Shown one piece after another: positions 26,466 through 34,714 of a DNA stretch of 64,000 nt; position 1 is the stretch's first letter; each line of letters starts with the position of its first letter. The position numbers were made by a program, and so were the translations under genes. The notes beneath the pieces were generated by a model. That model saw nothing but the letters and a program-made list of their open reading frames with translations. It did not search any database and was not told where the DNA came from. The DNA is taken from positions 1 through 64,000 of the forward strand of contig CAYSTJ010000004.1 of the NCBI GenBank assembly GCA_964434105.1, given 5' to 3'. Source of the DNA: CAYNST01 sp964434105 (lineage in GTDB: Bacteria > Pseudomonadota > Gammaproteobacteria > Pseudomonadales > Cellvibrionaceae).

Positions 26466-27280
26466 ATATCAGCACTTTCACACCGATACGGTTTGCACTC
26501 GCGCTGCTGACAGTGCTGGCGATTGCAAGTCATTCGCATGTACCGCCAAAAATCTGGTCGCTCTTGCCGGATGCTGAAAGCCAGCTCTTCGGCCCGGCGG
26601 ACCCAAAGGGGGCAAGTTCGGTGTCCTGGATAAACAGGGCGGACAATGAATGGCGCTGCCATTACAAACCGAAGTTCGGTTCGGATAGCTGCGGTATGAC
26701 CATGATCTGGGATAAGCCAGTCAGCGATGCCTGTCCCGCGTTCTCCGAATCGACGGGGTGCCCCGGGCAGGCGTCGGCTGAGGCGGACCGTCTCTCGTTT
26801 GACTTCTCAAAATATGACCGCTTGCGGCTCAGCATACATTATGAGGGGCGAGCCAGTTTCCTCCGATTATACCTGCGCAACCAGCATCCCGATTATGCCG
26901 CCCACGCATCGCTGGCCGATGGCAAATTGATGTCAGTGATCATCCGGACGGATGATCTCAAGGCCGGGCCGATCGATGTCGATCTCAGGGAGTTTGTGGT
27001 CGAGGAGCGCTGGGTGAGGGAGGCGAATGTAAACCGGCAGCAGGCATTGTCTGAGTACACACACGTGACGGGCCTGGGTATCGAATTGATTGAGTACGGG
27101 GTTCATCGGGTGCGTGTGGATGGTCTGGCGCTGGTGGGGCAACGCATCACCCGCAAAGAATTACTTTGGCTGATTCTGCTTTTCTGGAGTGCAGTGTTGC
27201 TGCTGGAAGGCAGCGCAGCTTGCTACCGGTACTTTCACAAGGCAGCACCGGACGATTCCGGCAAGTTGGGGGCTGTGTGA
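26462..27280 (+). CDS. Sensor-only paralogue lacking a GGDEF domain
   Basis: 272 residues. First helix IRFALALLTVLAIA, periplasmic domain with the shared YEGRASFLRLYLRN, RTDDLKAGP and EYGVHRVRV stretches, second helix (LLWLILLFWSAVLLLEG), then a tail of about 20 residues and stop. It resembles the sensor at 23400 (RTDELKAGP, EHGVHKLRI) and also has two Cys in an insert (DACPAFSESTGC). No cyclase domain remains. It may have lost its output domain or act as a partner that pairs with, or titrates, the full-length sensors. An overlap of four bases (GTGA) couples it to the next gene. Confidence 0.8.
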   Translation: MNISTFTPIRFALALLTVLAIASHSHVPPKIWSLLPDAESQLFGPADPKGASSVSWINRADNEWRCHYKPKFGSDSCGMTMIWDKPVSDACPAFSESTGCPGQASAEADRLSFDFSKYDRLRLSIHYEGRASFLRLYLRNQHPDYAAHASLADGKLMSVIIRTDDLKAGPIDVDLREFVVEERWVREANVNRQQALSEYTHVTGLGIELIEYGVHRVRVDGLALVGQRITRKELLWLILLFWSAVLLLEGSAACYRYFHKAAPDDSGKLGAV

Positions 27281-28581
27281 TCGCGGTGGACAGGCGGTAC
27301 AGCCCGGCAAAGCGAATAGGCATCGACAGTCAAAGGGCTGTGGCGGGGCTGGTTATAACATTGGTGGTTTTTATCGGTCACTACGGGCTGCCGGAAAGGC
27401 GGCTTACGTTATACCCGAACGGGACCCAGGGGCCGGATCTGCAGGGTGTTATCGATGCTGAATCGGGTAATTCATCCTATTGGTTGAATGACGAGAACAC
27501 TGTGTGGGTGTGCGATTACCGCAAGTATCATTCCTATAGCTGCAGCTGGAATTTGGACTGGCGTTTGGACAGTATCGACTTATCGCCCTATGACGCCGTG
27601 AATATCACGCTTGAATACGCGGGGCCGGCGACAAGAATACGGCTGTTTATGCGAAATTTTAACCCCGGGTACAGCCATGTCGATGACCCTGTCAGCACAA
27701 AATTCATGTCGATGACCGTTCCGGTCATCGAGCTGGAAAAGTCCGTCCATATCAGTCTTGAGGAGTTGCATGTGGCGAGCTGGTGGGTGCGAGAGCGTCA
27801 TATCGGTCGTCAGTGGGCACTTCCCGAATTCAATGAAATTACGACGGTCGGCCTGGATTTTATTGAGCCCGGAATACATCAAACCCGGATACAGGAAATC
27901 GTTCTGCGGGGACGGTGGATTGATACCGAGACGCTGCTTCTGGGGATTATCGGATTCTGGATGGCCGTGATGCTTGCCGATGGCGTCGTGCGTCTGTATT
28001 GCTATTACGCCTCGGCGCAAACGGCGAGCAGGAGAATTCGCGGGCCGCAGCATACAGCGCACCATCTCCAGAAGGAGGGCAAGGATCTGATGCGGCTGGC
28101 TGATACCGATCCGTTGACAGGGACCTTCAATCGCAGCGGCATGCAGGCGCAAATCGCTTCGCTGTTCGGCAGGCACAGTGCGGTCGACGAAATCGGATTG
28201 GTATTGATCAACATCGACAATTTTAAGCACCTGAACGACACCCATGGCTACGATACGGGTGACCGGGTGCTCAAGGCGCTGGCTGCTGCGCTGTCCGCCA
28301 ATCTGCGCTCCAGCGATATTCTGGCGCGGTGGAGCGACGACACTTTTTTAATATTGTGTCAGCGCAATTCCGATACGGACCTTTCTGCGTTTGCCGAAAA
28401 ATTGCGGGAAGTTATCGAAAACTGTGCGTTTGGGTACAGCGCTGATGTAACCGTCACTGTCAGCATAGGCGTGACACGGGCGCAGACTGGCATCGGGTTC
28501 GAAAAGGCCTTCAGGCGCGCCGCCCAGGCGCTTAATCGTGCAAAAACCGGGGGCAAGAACCGTGTGGAAATCGAATTGTGA
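27277..28581 (+). CDS. Membrane sensor with divergent GGDEF domain (SDDTF)
   Basis: 434 residues from a GTG overlapping the previous stop. Helix 22-38, periplasmic sensor with Cys79 and Cys89 (WVCDY, YSCSW), IRLFMRNFNPGYS, STKFMSM and ASWWVRERHIGRQWALPEF, second helix about 220-237, then a GGDEF domain starting DPLTGTFNRSG. IDNFKHLND is intact, but the signature is RWSDDTF (351-357): both glycines are replaced, the third-position Asp is kept. Activity is doubtful. The whole protein is a close relative of the one at 24939, especially WALP(E/A)F and VDFI(E/Q)PG. Confidence 0.85.
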   Translation: MIAVDRRYSPAKRIGIDSQRAVAGLVITLVVFIGHYGLPERRLTLYPNGTQGPDLQGVIDAESGNSSYWLNDENTVWVCDYRKYHSYSCSWNLDWRLDSIDLSPYDAVNITLEYAGPATRIRLFMRNFNPGYSHVDDPVSTKFMSMTVPVIELEKSVHISLEELHVASWWVRERHIGRQWALPEFNEITTVGLDFIEPGIHQTRIQEIVLRGRWIDTETLLLGIIGFWMAVMLADGVVRLYCYYASAQTASRRIRGPQHTAHHLQKEGKDLMRLADTDPLTGTFNRSGMQAQIASLFGRHSAVDEIGLVLINIDNFKHLNDTHGYDTGDRVLKALAAALSANLRSSDILARWSDDTFLILCQRNSDTDLSAFAEKLREVIENCAFGYSADVTVTVSIGVTRAQTGIGFEKAFRRAAQALNRAKTGGKNRVEIEL

Positions 28582-31500
28582 TCAGACTTTTTAAACTGAT
28601 AGTCATCGCGGCAAATATGGTAGCCGGTTATCCGGTTGCGTCTGCCGCACCCTATGCCAGAGTGCACCCCCTGTATCTGGAGGAGGAGCACCAGGGGGAC
28701 TACACGCATGCCGCTTTGCGTGATAACGAGGGCTTTTTGTGGATAGCGACCGACAATGGCCTGAAACGCTATGACGGTTACAACCTTCGTGTTTTTGCAC
28801 GCGGGGTAGACGACCCGGCATCAATTGGCACCGACTCCGTCCGACACCTCCTGTTGCAAAATGATGGCGTGCTATGGGCCGCCGGTGCCAATCTGAATCG
28901 CTATCATCCCGAAACAGAATCCTTCACGACTTACCATATCACGGACTTTCGGCCGATCAGGGCCGTATACGAAGATCATCACGGTATATTCTGGATTGGT
29001 GGCGAAGGCTTCGGACTACTACAGTTTGACCCCGAGCAGGGCAAGGTTGTTCAGTCATTTTTCAATGACTCGGACAAAGGCCAGATCTGGACGATAGCAC
29101 CTCGGGGAAACTCGCCCCGCATCTGGATCGCGTCCGGCGGCGGTCTGTATTCGTTTCACACAGTTACCCATGAGATTGAAGAGTTTCCGTTGCCACTGGA
29201 CATGGGCACGACAGAGCCTGTCCGGGCTCTGGCCGAAGATGATAGCGGACGTTTGTGGATCGCTACCTACAATGGGCTGATGCGGATCGATCCGGCCAGC
29301 GGCGAACGGCGTCACTGGCTGGCTGATGAGCAGGACCCGAACAGCCTGGCAACGAATGTGCTCTGGGCCGTGATGAAGGATTCAGACGGAACCATTTGGG
29401 TCGGCACCGATAAAAAGGGTGTTCACCGTTATAACGCATCGGCGGACCACTTTGAACATTTTCCGTCGTCATTGCATTCTAATGGTCAGTTTCCGGTCGG
29501 TGCAGTAACGCATATCCATGAGGATGAAGAGGGATCGCTGTGGTTTGCCACGGGTTATCACGGCATGTATCGCCTGAGTGAACACCTCGAAAAGTTCCGG
29601 TCGTTCCGGAGTAGCGTTGAGGACAAAAATACCCTGTCTTTCAATAATGTGCTGAGCATACTGGAAGATCGCACGGGTAAGATCTGGATTGCGACCGATG
29701 GCGGCGGGCTAAATCGATTCGATCCGGATACCCATGCATTTACGCATTTTAAGCACAACCCGGATGATCCTGCCAGCTTAAGCAGCGATGCCGTCATCGC
29801 GTTGGCTGAAGATTCCAAAGGCTATATCTGGGTTGGAACCTGGGCGGGAGGACTTAACCGTCTGGATCCGGCGACCGGAAAATTCCAACATATACGCCGC
29901 GACCCGGACAACGTTGATGGCCAATCGCTCGCTGACGATAATATCTTTAAAATCGTTATCGACGAACAGGACCGGTTGTTGTTGAGTGTCTGGGCCACAG
30001 GGCTGCAGATTTTTGACCCCGCCACGCATACATTTACATTGTATTCACCCCACAAAGATGTTCACGGCTCGGGCATTCGCAGTGAATCCATCAATGATAT
30101 CGTGCCTACCCCGGATGGCGAATACTGGATCGCAGGCTACAAGGGGTTGGAGATTTTTTCCCCGACTACCGGCAAGTTCACGCCGCCGGCGTTTCCGATA
30201 GCTGAAGCGATATCTGATCTGCATCTGGATCAGGCGTCCAATCTGTGGATTGCGACCAATAAAGGACTGATACGCTATACACCTGCTACGAATACTTCCC
30301 GACACTATTCCGTTGAGGATGGTCTGTCCCATGAATACGTACTGGCGACGGTGCAGGATCGATATGGCTACCTGTGGCTACCCACCCGCAATGGCCTTAA
30401 CCGGCTTGATCCACGTACCTCAAAGTTCGTCGTTTATGATGAGCTGGACGGGTTGGCCGGTAGCCAGTTCAATCGTTTCAGCCACTTAAAAACACGGGAC
30501 GGAACGCTGTATTTTGGTGGTACCAAAGGCTTCAGCTATTTTGATCCGGGCGACCTGCCGCGCAACGAGCACGCGCCGGACATTCATATTACCGGTCTGG
30601 AAGTCAACCAGAAGCTGGTAAAACCGGGCACCGTGCCCTGGCTGAAGCGGGCAATCAATTATACCGATAAGCTGGTGTTGCCCAACAATCACCGGGATAT
30701 TGCATTTAATTTTACGGCCACCAGCTTTATTGCCCCGGTCAAGAATCGCTATCGCTACCGTCTGAAGGGGCTGGAAGAGGAATGGTATACCGTTGACAGC
30801 AGCCGTCGCCGGGTGCGTTACAACAATATCGACCCCGGTCATTATCAGTTTCAGCTACTGGCGGCCAACAATGAGGGGGTTTGGGCCGGCAGCGCCAGGA
30901 CGCTGGATATCGTGATCCTGCCGGCGTGGTGGCAAACCTGGTGGGCGCGCGGGTTATATCTGGTGTTGCTGCTCATCGCCATGTATGCGTTCAGCAACTG
31001 GCGTTTACAGTCCAATCGACGACGGCAGGAGCTGCTGGAGTCGCAGGTCGAAGAGCAGACCTCCCGGCTGAAGCAGGCCAACCGTTCGATTGTGCAGCTG
31101 AACTCCGAACTGGAGCAGCGCGTGGCGCATAGAACGCAAGAGCTGTCGCTGGAAATTGAAGAGCGACGTGAGTCGGAAGCCAAGGCCAATTTTATTGCCT
31201 ATCACGATTCACTGACAGGACTTTACAACCGGGCCTGGTTGTTGCGGCATCTGGATCATCTGATCAAAACCCGGTCGCATGCCGATAAAAGTTTCGCCCT
31301 GTTTTTTGTCGGAGGCGACCGGTTTCGCAAGATCAACGACACCTATGGGCATTTGTTTGGCGACCTGTTGCTGGTGGAAGCGTCGAAACGGCTTGCCGGA
31401 CTGCTGGACACGGGTGCGGAAGCCGCCCGCCTGGGCAGCGATGAGTTTACCGTTATTATCAATCGGCTGGATTCCGAAGAACAGGCAACCGTCCTCGCCG

Positions 31501-32528
31501 AACGGATTACTGAAGCGTTCAAGGAGCCATTTACCATTCAGCAAGTCCGCATAATACTCAGTGTCAGTGTGGGCTATGTTATTTGCAGTGACACCTATAC
31601 AGAACCCGCGCAGGTATTGAGAAATGCCAATATTGCCATGCAGCGCGCCAAGGATCGCGGACGCGGCGTTTGTCAGATGTTTGACGAGGAGATTCTGCAA
31701 CACACACTGGATACTGCTGCGCTGGAGGCAGATTTGAAGCAGGCGCTGGCGAAGAATCAGTTCAGCGTGGTTTATCAACCGATTATTGTCATGGAAACCG
31801 GTAATCTGCACGGCTTTGAATTGTTGATTCGCTGGAGGCACCCCGAGCGCGGTATGGTACCGCCGGATAAATTTATTGCGATGGCGGAATCGCTGGGGCT
31901 GATTTTTGATATTGGCATCTGGGTCTTGCGTCAGGCCTGTGAACAATTGGTTGAATGGCAGCAGCAATTGGAATTGTCGTCGCTGCCAACCATTGCAGTC
32001 AATCTGTCACCAGTGCAACTCGAACATGCCGAACTGCTGGAGTGCATCGATCAGGTATTTGCCGAAACCGGTGCCGATCGCGACCGGATTAAATTCGAGA
32101 TCACTGAGTCCGCTCTGATGAAAAGCACAGATATCGTGGACGGTATGCTGGACGCGCTACGAGAACGTGGCATCGAGCTGGCTATTGACGATTTCGGGAC
32201 CGGTTATTCCTCCTTGAGTTATCTGGATAAACTGCCGGTGCAGGTGCTGAAAATTGACCGGACTTTCGTCAACGGGCTTACGGACAGCAATAATAGAAGC
32301 GGTAGTGCGCACGAAATTATTCGGGCAACTATCTCGCTCGCGCATAACCTGCGAATGCATGTTGTCGCTGAAGGCATTGAAACGGCAGGACAGTACGCCG
32401 CACTAAAAAGCTACGCGTGTGATTACGGTCAGGGGTACTTAATTGCGAGGCCGCTGTCGCCGGAGGATGCCACAGATTATTTGCGTAATGCGACGGTAAA
32501 TGCTGTGGATGACTTTGAAGACTCGTAG
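28578..32528 (+). CDS. Beta-propeller GGDEF-EAL hybrid sensor
   Basis: 1316 residues from a GTG that overlaps the previous stop. A signal peptide (ending near VASAA) precedes periplasmic two-component-regulator-type propeller repeats (about 40-670; many copies of the pattern G-x-hydrophobic-W-x-A/G-T as in GFLWIATDNGLKRY). A Y_Y_Y-type domain follows (about 690-765, YRLKGLEEEWYTVD), a helix (about 785-805), a coiled coil, GGDEF (about 876-1035, signature RLGSDEF) and EAL (about 1050-1300). The EAL motif reads FELLIRW, with NLSPVQ, EITES, DDFGTGYSS, KIDRTF and AEGIET intact, so phosphodiesterase activity is likely. This architecture parallels glycan-sensing hybrid sensors, here with c-di-GMP output. 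Confidence 0.92.
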   Translation: MIRLFKLIVIAANMVAGYPVASAAPYARVHPLYLEEEHQGDYTHAALRDNEGFLWIATDNGLKRYDGYNLRVFARGVDDPASIGTDSVRHLLLQNDGVLWAAGANLNRYHPETESFTTYHITDFRPIRAVYEDHHGIFWIGGEGFGLLQFDPEQGKVVQSFFNDSDKGQIWTIAPRGNSPRIWIASGGGLYSFHTVTHEIEEFPLPLDMGTTEPVRALAEDDSGRLWIATYNGLMRIDPASGERRHWLADEQDPNSLATNVLWAVMKDSDGTIWVGTDKKGVHRYNASADHFEHFPSSLHSNGQFPVGAVTHIHEDEEGSLWFATGYHGMYRLSEHLEKFRSFRSSVEDKNTLSFNNVLSILEDRTGKIWIATDGGGLNRFDPDTHAFTHFKHNPDDPASLSSDAVIALAEDSKGYIWVGTWAGGLNRLDPATGKFQHIRRDPDNVDGQSLADDNIFKIVIDEQDRLLLSVWATGLQIFDPATHTFTLYSPHKDVHGSGIRSESINDIVPTPDGEYWIAGYKGLEIFSPTTGKFTPPAFPIAEAISDLHLDQASNLWIATNKGLIRYTPATNTSRHYSVEDGLSHEYVLATVQDRYGYLWLPTRNGLNRLDPRTSKFVVYDELDGLAGSQFNRFSHLKTRDGTLYFGGTKGFSYFDPGDLPRNEHAPDIHITGLEVNQKLVKPGTVPWLKRAINYTDKLVLPNNHRDIAFNFTATSFIAPVKNRYRYRLKGLEEEWYTVDSSRRRVRYNNIDPGHYQFQLLAANNEGVWAGSARTLDIVILPAWWQTWWARGLYLVLLLIAMYAFSNWRLQSNRRRQELLESQVEEQTSRLKQANRSIVQLNSELEQRVAHRTQELSLEIEERRESEAKANFIAYHDSLTGLYNRAWLLRHLDHLIKTRSHADKSFALFFVGGDRFRKINDTYGHLFGDLLLVEASKRLAGLLDTGAEAARLGSDEFTVIINRLDSEEQATVLAERITEAFKEPFTIQQVRIILSVSVGYVICSDTYTEPAQVLRNANIAMQRAKDRGRGVCQMFDEEILQHTLDTAALEADLKQALAKNQFSVVYQPIIVMETGNLHGFELLIRWRHPERGMVPPDKFIAMAESLGLIFDIGIWVLRQACEQLVEWQQQLELSSLPTIAVNLSPVQLEHAELLECIDQVFAETGADRDRIKFEITESALMKSTDIVDGMLDALRERGIELAIDDFGTGYSSLSYLDKLPVQVLKIDRTFVNGLTDSNNRSGSAHEIIRATISLAHNLRMHVVAEGIETAGQYAALKSYACDYGQGYLIARPLSPEDATDYLRNATVNAVDDFEDS

Positions 32529-32587
32529 CTGTGCAGTGCGTGTCGCAACGGTTCAGTTGGCGTCCAGTCTGTTCAGAGAGGGCGCAG

Positions 32588-32625
32588 ACCCCGGTCAGCA
32601 GGCTAAGCGCGACCGGGGTTTCTGT
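32588..32625 (+). terminator. Intrinsic terminator after the c-di-GMP operon
   Basis: ACCCCGGTC at 32588-32596 pairs with GACCGGGGT at 32611-32619, followed by TTTCTGT. It lies 60 bases after the last gene of the operon and just before a convergent gene. The T-run is short, so efficiency may be moderate. Confidence 0.7.
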
Positions 32626-32642
32626 CAGGTTTCTGTTATGGC

Positions 32643-33086
32643 TTAATGAACCAGATCCTGCACCCTGTTCAGCATGTCGTGGCTGCGTAGTTGCTCCGGC
32701 AGTATGGTGCTTTCGATAAAGCTGCGAATTTCCGGTGAAAGATCGGACGCGTCGTTCTGATAATTATCCCGTCCTTTGTCCTCACCGCGCTCGAGCGCGT
32801 CGATCGCAGATTTCTCGCCAAACAACTTGGCGCCGCCCTCGATCAGTTTGGAAAAACTTCCCCACAGCCCGGAGCTATAATCGGGACTGCCGCCCAGGTC
32901 CTGGATTTTTTTGCCCAACAGATCTACCCGGGCCTGATGCGATTGCTGAATATTGGTCAGGCTGGTCGTGAGTACCGGGTCGTCTACCTTGTCGATGCAT
33001 TGTTGATACGTTTCTACGGCCGCCACTTCATCTTTCAGAAACGAATTGAGCTTATCTATATCTCGTGAAAAATCGTCAGTACGCAT
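32643..33086 (-). CDS. DUF2383 ferritin-like four-helix protein
   Basis: A 147-residue predicted four-helix bundle of the DUF2383 (PA2169-like) family. It opens with LNSFLKDEVAAVETYQQCIDKV, and contains SHQARVDLLGKKIQDLGGSPDYSSGLWGSF and a C-terminal helical pair ending NRVQDLVH, which are typical. These proteins occur in stress gene clusters; the biochemical role is not established. It ends beside the terminator of the preceding operon and is divergent from the SDR gene. Confidence 0.85.
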   Translation of the reverse strand: MRTDDFSRDIDKLNSFLKDEVAAVETYQQCIDKVDDPVLTTSLTNIQQSHQARVDLLGKKIQDLGGSPDYSSGLWGSFSKLIEGGAKLFGEKSAIDALERGEDKGRDNYQNDASDLSPEIRSFIESTILPEQLRSHDMLNRVQDLVH

Positions 33087-33434
33087 AGTCTGTGCCTCTC
33101 ATTTTTATTAACTTGAAAAAGAACCTGATGGTTCTCAGGTTAAACCCTGCAACGCAATTGCTGTGCCACCCCGCAATATTTGATTGGCGATAGCGTGTCA
33201 TTTATAGAGTCCGATACCCGTGGGCCTGTGGAGCGCGTCGGCATGTGTAAGTTTTACAACCCATGCAGCCGCGAGCTGGTGGCGGTGACTCGCAATCACC
33301 GTGAGAGCCCGACCAAATGCGGCGACGGGGACAGGCGGGTCAGGTCCGCAGCACCGAATTGCGTGGTACAGTTATTGCGTTTCTCAGTCCGCAAATAAAT
33401 CTTAACTGCTGGAAAGCGCCGCGGAGGTCCCACC
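33087..33434. other. Divergent intergenic region, no supported gene
   Basis: 348 bases between the DUF2383 and SDR genes. One 72-codon frame (33180-33398) has no recognisable features. The region should contain the two divergent promoters, but no clear consensus boxes were picked out. Confidence 0.5.
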
Positions 33435-34328
33435 ATGAGCACCCAAGACAAAACGGTTCTGCAAGACCCAAGAACCCGTTATCAAAAACCCGAGTTTGAT
33501 AAGCAGCAACAACCCATTCCAGGGAAGGAATCACAGATGTCTCCGCAAGCTGATCATGGAGAAGCCGCATATCAGGGACATGGTCGGCTGCAGGGGCTGA
33601 CTGCATTGATTACCGGTGCTGACAGCGGCATCGGCCGGGCGGTGGCACTGGCTTTTGCGCGTGAAGGCGCGGACATTGCCTTTACCTATTTAAGTGAGGA
33701 TGAAGATGCCAAGGTAACGGAACAGCTCGTCCGGGAGGCGGGTCGTCAGGTCATGTCGTTTCGCATGAACCAGGCCAGCCGGCAGGCCTGTGATGAGGTT
33801 GTTGAAGCGACAGTGAGCAGATTTGGCAATGTGGATATTCTGGTCAATAACGCGGCCTTTCAGCAGACCTACGATTCCATCGAAGATATTCCCGATGACG
33901 ATATCGAATACACATTCAAAACCAACATTCAGGCGTTTTTCTATTACTGTCGCGCCGCACTTCGCCATATGCGTCCGGGTGGTTCGATTATCAATACCAC
34001 GTCCATCCAGGCGTTTTCGCCCAGCCCCAACCTGGCACCCTACGCAGCGACCAAAGCGGCCATCGGCAATTTTACGCTGTCATTTGCCCAGGAGGCTATT
34101 GAGCGCGGCATCCGTGTTAATGGTGTGGCACCCGGACCGGTCTGGACGCCACTGATTCCGTCGACGATGGATAAGGAAAAGGTGAAACAGTTCGGTGCCA
34201 ATACGCTGTTTGGCCGCCCTGCACAGCCTGCGGAACTGGCGCCGGTTTATGTCTTCCTTGCTTCCGCCGATGCCAGCTACATAACGGGTGAAATATACGG
34301 CGTTACGGGTGGCCGAAAGCAATTGTAG
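33435..34328 (+). CDS. YghA-like short-chain dehydrogenase
   Basis: A 297-residue NAD(P)-dependent SDR of the YghA/general-stress-protein-39 type, which has an extra N-terminal segment (about 50 residues, here with PIPGKESQMSPQADHGE). Cofactor motif TGADSGIG, NNAA in DILVNNAAFQ, the catalytic Ser in TSIQAF and Tyr-x-x-x-Lys in YAATKAA. The C-terminus SYITGEIYGVTGG is typical. Substrate unknown; the family acts on aldehydes and sugars and is stress-induced in several bacteria. A GGAGG site precedes the ATG. Followed after 45 bases by a Rho-N gene. Confidence 0.92.
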   Translation: MSTQDKTVLQDPRTRYQKPEFDKQQQPIPGKESQMSPQADHGEAAYQGHGRLQGLTALITGADSGIGRAVALAFAREGADIAFTYLSEDEDAKVTEQLVREAGRQVMSFRMNQASRQACDEVVEATVSRFGNVDILVNNAAFQQTYDSIEDIPDDDIEYTFKTNIQAFFYYCRAALRHMRPGGSIINTTSIQAFSPSPNLAPYAATKAAIGNFTLSFAQEAIERGIRVNGVAPGPVWTPLIPSTMDKEKVKQFGANTLFGRPAQPAELAPVYVFLASADASYITGEIYGVTGGRKQL

Positions 34329-34373
34329 GCCTGTGTAAACCCGACACTCTGGCTTCGATAGCGAGGAGGAACC

Positions 34374-34631
34374 ATGTCAACCAAAAATCACGGCGCTTCC
34401 ATAAAAGACGATCGGCAATATGAAGCGCTGCGCGACGAAGGAATGAGCAAACAGAAAGCGGCGCGGATCGCCAATTCGCCCAAACAGCAAACGGGCAAGC
34501 GCGGCGGGCAGGCAGACAAGTACGAGGCGTGGACCCGCAACGATCTTTATGAAAAGGCAAAGCAGGTCGGCATTGGCGGCCGCTCGGCCATGAGCAAGCA
34601 GGAACTGATACAGGCGCTGCGTCATCACTAA
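34374..34631 (+). CDS. Small Rho-N domain protein (DUF7218-like)
   Basis: 85 residues, strongly basic N-half with KQKAARIANSP, then a Rho-termination-factor-N-like helix-extended-loop-helix module (TRNDLYEKAKQVGIGG...SKQELIQALR). The same small protein type is common in stress gene clusters beside catalase or SDR genes. It probably binds nucleic acid, but its target is unknown. GAGGAGG precedes the start. Confidence 0.8.
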   Translation: MSTKNHGASIKDDRQYEALRDEGMSKQKAARIANSPKQQTGKRGGQADKYEAWTRNDLYEKAKQVGIGGRSAMSKQELIQALRHH

Positions 34632-34714
34632 TGGCTGGTCGATCGGTGACCATTCACGACACCTAAATCACATACCGGGGCAGATCGAACGGGCCCCGGA
34701 AGCGGAGGTTAACC

